The notes under the pieces are model-generated. The model saw only the letters and a program-made list of their open reading frames with translations. It made no database searches and was not told the DNA's origin. A stretch of 64,000 nt of DNA from Photobacterium atrarenae (GTDB lineage Bacteria; Pseudomonadota; Gammaproteobacteria; Enterobacterales; Vibrionaceae): NCBI RefSeq assembly GCF_024380015.1, contig NZ_CP101508.1, forward strand, positions 1,860,902 through 1,924,901, given 5' to 3'. This document shows positions 63,393-64,000 of the stretch, piece after piece; the first letter of the stretch is position 1, and the number at the start of each line of letters is the position of its first letter. A program made the position numbers and the translations under genes.

Positions 63393-63719
63393 CTATTTTG
63401 GAATGTTAAAGCTCTTGTCATCCGCACAAGTGAAAGTGTAATAATTACTCCGTTCATTGAATACGGCAAAACCTTTGCCGTAGCAGTAAGCGCCATTCAG
63501 CTCGTTCATGTAGGCCAGGGTTTGTTGATCTTTCACCAGGAAGTAACTCTCATTCTCACACACGACGCGAATTTTTCCATCTTCACCCTGGGAATAAGAT
63601 TTCACCTTGGCACCACATAAGGCAAAACTTAAATCAACATACTCATCCGCACGCTCATCAACGGTTTTCGCACAACCGGCCAGGAAGATCGGCAACAAGA
63701 TAGGTAGGATAGCTTTCAC
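63393..63719 (-). CDS. Small putative lipoprotein
   Basis: The 108-residue protein has a lipoprotein signal with lipobox LAGC (lipidated Cys16; the next residue Ala favours the outer membrane). The rest contains four further cysteines (in ALCGAK, VVCENE, AYCYGK and FTCADD) that could form two disulfides in the periplasm. Function and family are unknown to me. It is a single-gene unit. Confidence 0.75.
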   Translation of the reverse strand: MKAILPILLPIFLAGCAKTVDERADEYVDLSFALCGAKVKSYSQGEDGKIRVVCENESYFLVKDQQTLAYMNELNGAYCYGKGFAVFNERSNYYTFTCADDKSFNIPK

Positions 63720-63804
63720 AGATGATCTCCCGATAAATCGTATTTATTCTCAATCTCTCTGGGCATTATGATGAGTTTGGGCAACCGCTGCAACTGGTGG
63801 AAGG

Positions 63805-63850
63805 TGTAAAAACAAGTATTTGCGGGGATTCTCATCACCTCCCCGCAAAC
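63805..63850 (-). terminator. Terminator of the gene running off the right edge
   Basis: TTTGCGGGG (63819-63827) pairs with CCCCGCAAA (63841-63849). On the minus strand the stem is followed by a T-rich run. It lies about 12 bp after the stop codon at 63861. Confidence 0.75.
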
Positions 63851-63860
63851 CATACCTCGT

Positions 63861-64000
63861 TCAGCCCAGCAATTCTGGTGAGAACCTTGTGGCGCGTTGA
63901 TGATGATCGCGGGCCAGGATCAACTCCCCCAACTCGCCTGCAACGATCATGACGCAATCCATACCAGCCGCCATTGCCGCGTTTTTACCCAGTTCGGTAT
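63861..64000 (-). CDS. C-terminal fragment of a gene cut by the right edge, possibly a HAD-type hydrolase
   Basis: Only the last 46 codons are visible (open to the window edge, stop at 63861-63863). The start of the fragment, ELGKNAAMAAGMDCVMIV, resembles the late motif of HAD hydrolases in which a Gly/Ala-rich helix follows the acidic motif IV. The remainder (LILARDHHQRATRF) is uninformative. The assignment is weak because the catalytic part lies outside. Confidence 0.35.
   Translation of the reverse strand, partial: TELGKNAAMAAGMDCVMIVAGELGELILARDHHQRATRFSPELLG

Noticed and set aside
1..64000. CRISPR arrays, insertion sequences, prophage genes and integrases
   Set aside because: No regularly spaced direct repeats, transposase, integrase or phage structural genes were seen on either strand.

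Overview
The window looks like chromosomal DNA of a marine member of the Vibrionaceae, most likely Photobacterium or a close relative. The evidence is the gene set: vibrio-type nap genes, CvfB, a GH19 chitinase with two chitin-binding modules, an aminophosphonate cluster of the Vibrio type, and E. coli-like but clearly diverged LpxL, AroH, YdiU and FolE. The genus is inferred from protein resemblance; no rRNA gene is present.

Layout. (1) 1-11.8 kb: one end of a type VI secretion cluster on the minus strand (tagH, tssJ, tssK, tssL, tssM, tagF running off the left edge), with a divergent Ser/Thr kinase and two small unknown genes. It is visibly more AT-rich than what follows. (2) 12.4-23.1 kb: a complete 2-aminoethylphosphonate (AEP) uptake and degradation region. 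It holds phnW-pbfA-phnX (minus), phnS, phnT-phnU and the GntR regulator phnR (plus), and an aminophosphonate oxidoreductase (minus). Four near-palindromes of the form TTGGTATANACCAA lie just upstream of four of these transcription units and are the probable PhnR operators. A 52-residue coiled-coil gene sits between phnS and phnT on the other strand. (3) 23.3-31.0 kb: an L,D-transpeptidase, folE, an AraC/SDR/DoxX set, moeA and moeB. (4) 31.1-43.3 kb: cvfB, an unknown two-TM protein, selO, an AroH-type DAHP synthase, yajQ, an HDOD protein, a GH19 chitinase, a J-domain protein, a pirin and lpxL. (5) 43.5-47.9 kb: napEABC with no napD or napF, divergent from a small winged-helix protein. (6) 48.1-53.8 kb: a membrane-anchored DUF2760 protein followed by two Hsp70-type proteins, the second with a long non-canonical C-terminal domain, then a small TrfB/KorA-like HTH protein. 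(7) 53.8-56.2 kb: an AT-rich, gene-poor stretch with a short H-NS-N-terminus-like protein, tRNA-Pro(GGG) and a small zinc-ribbon protein. (8) 56.2-64 kb: two alanine/glycine:cation symporters, a secreted GH31 alpha-glucosidase, three poorly known small genes and the C-terminal end of a gene running off the right edge.

How the genes work together: the phn region imports AEP and related compounds and converts them to acetaldehyde, phosphate and ammonia. PbfA would add (R)-1-hydroxy-AEP, and the oxidoreductase other amino-modified phosphonates. moeA and moeB serve molybdenum cofactor synthesis, which NapA needs, but the nap operon here lacks its usual NapA chaperone gene. The DUF2760-Hsp70-Hsp70 operon is the least understood multi-gene unit and the best candidate for an undescribed system.
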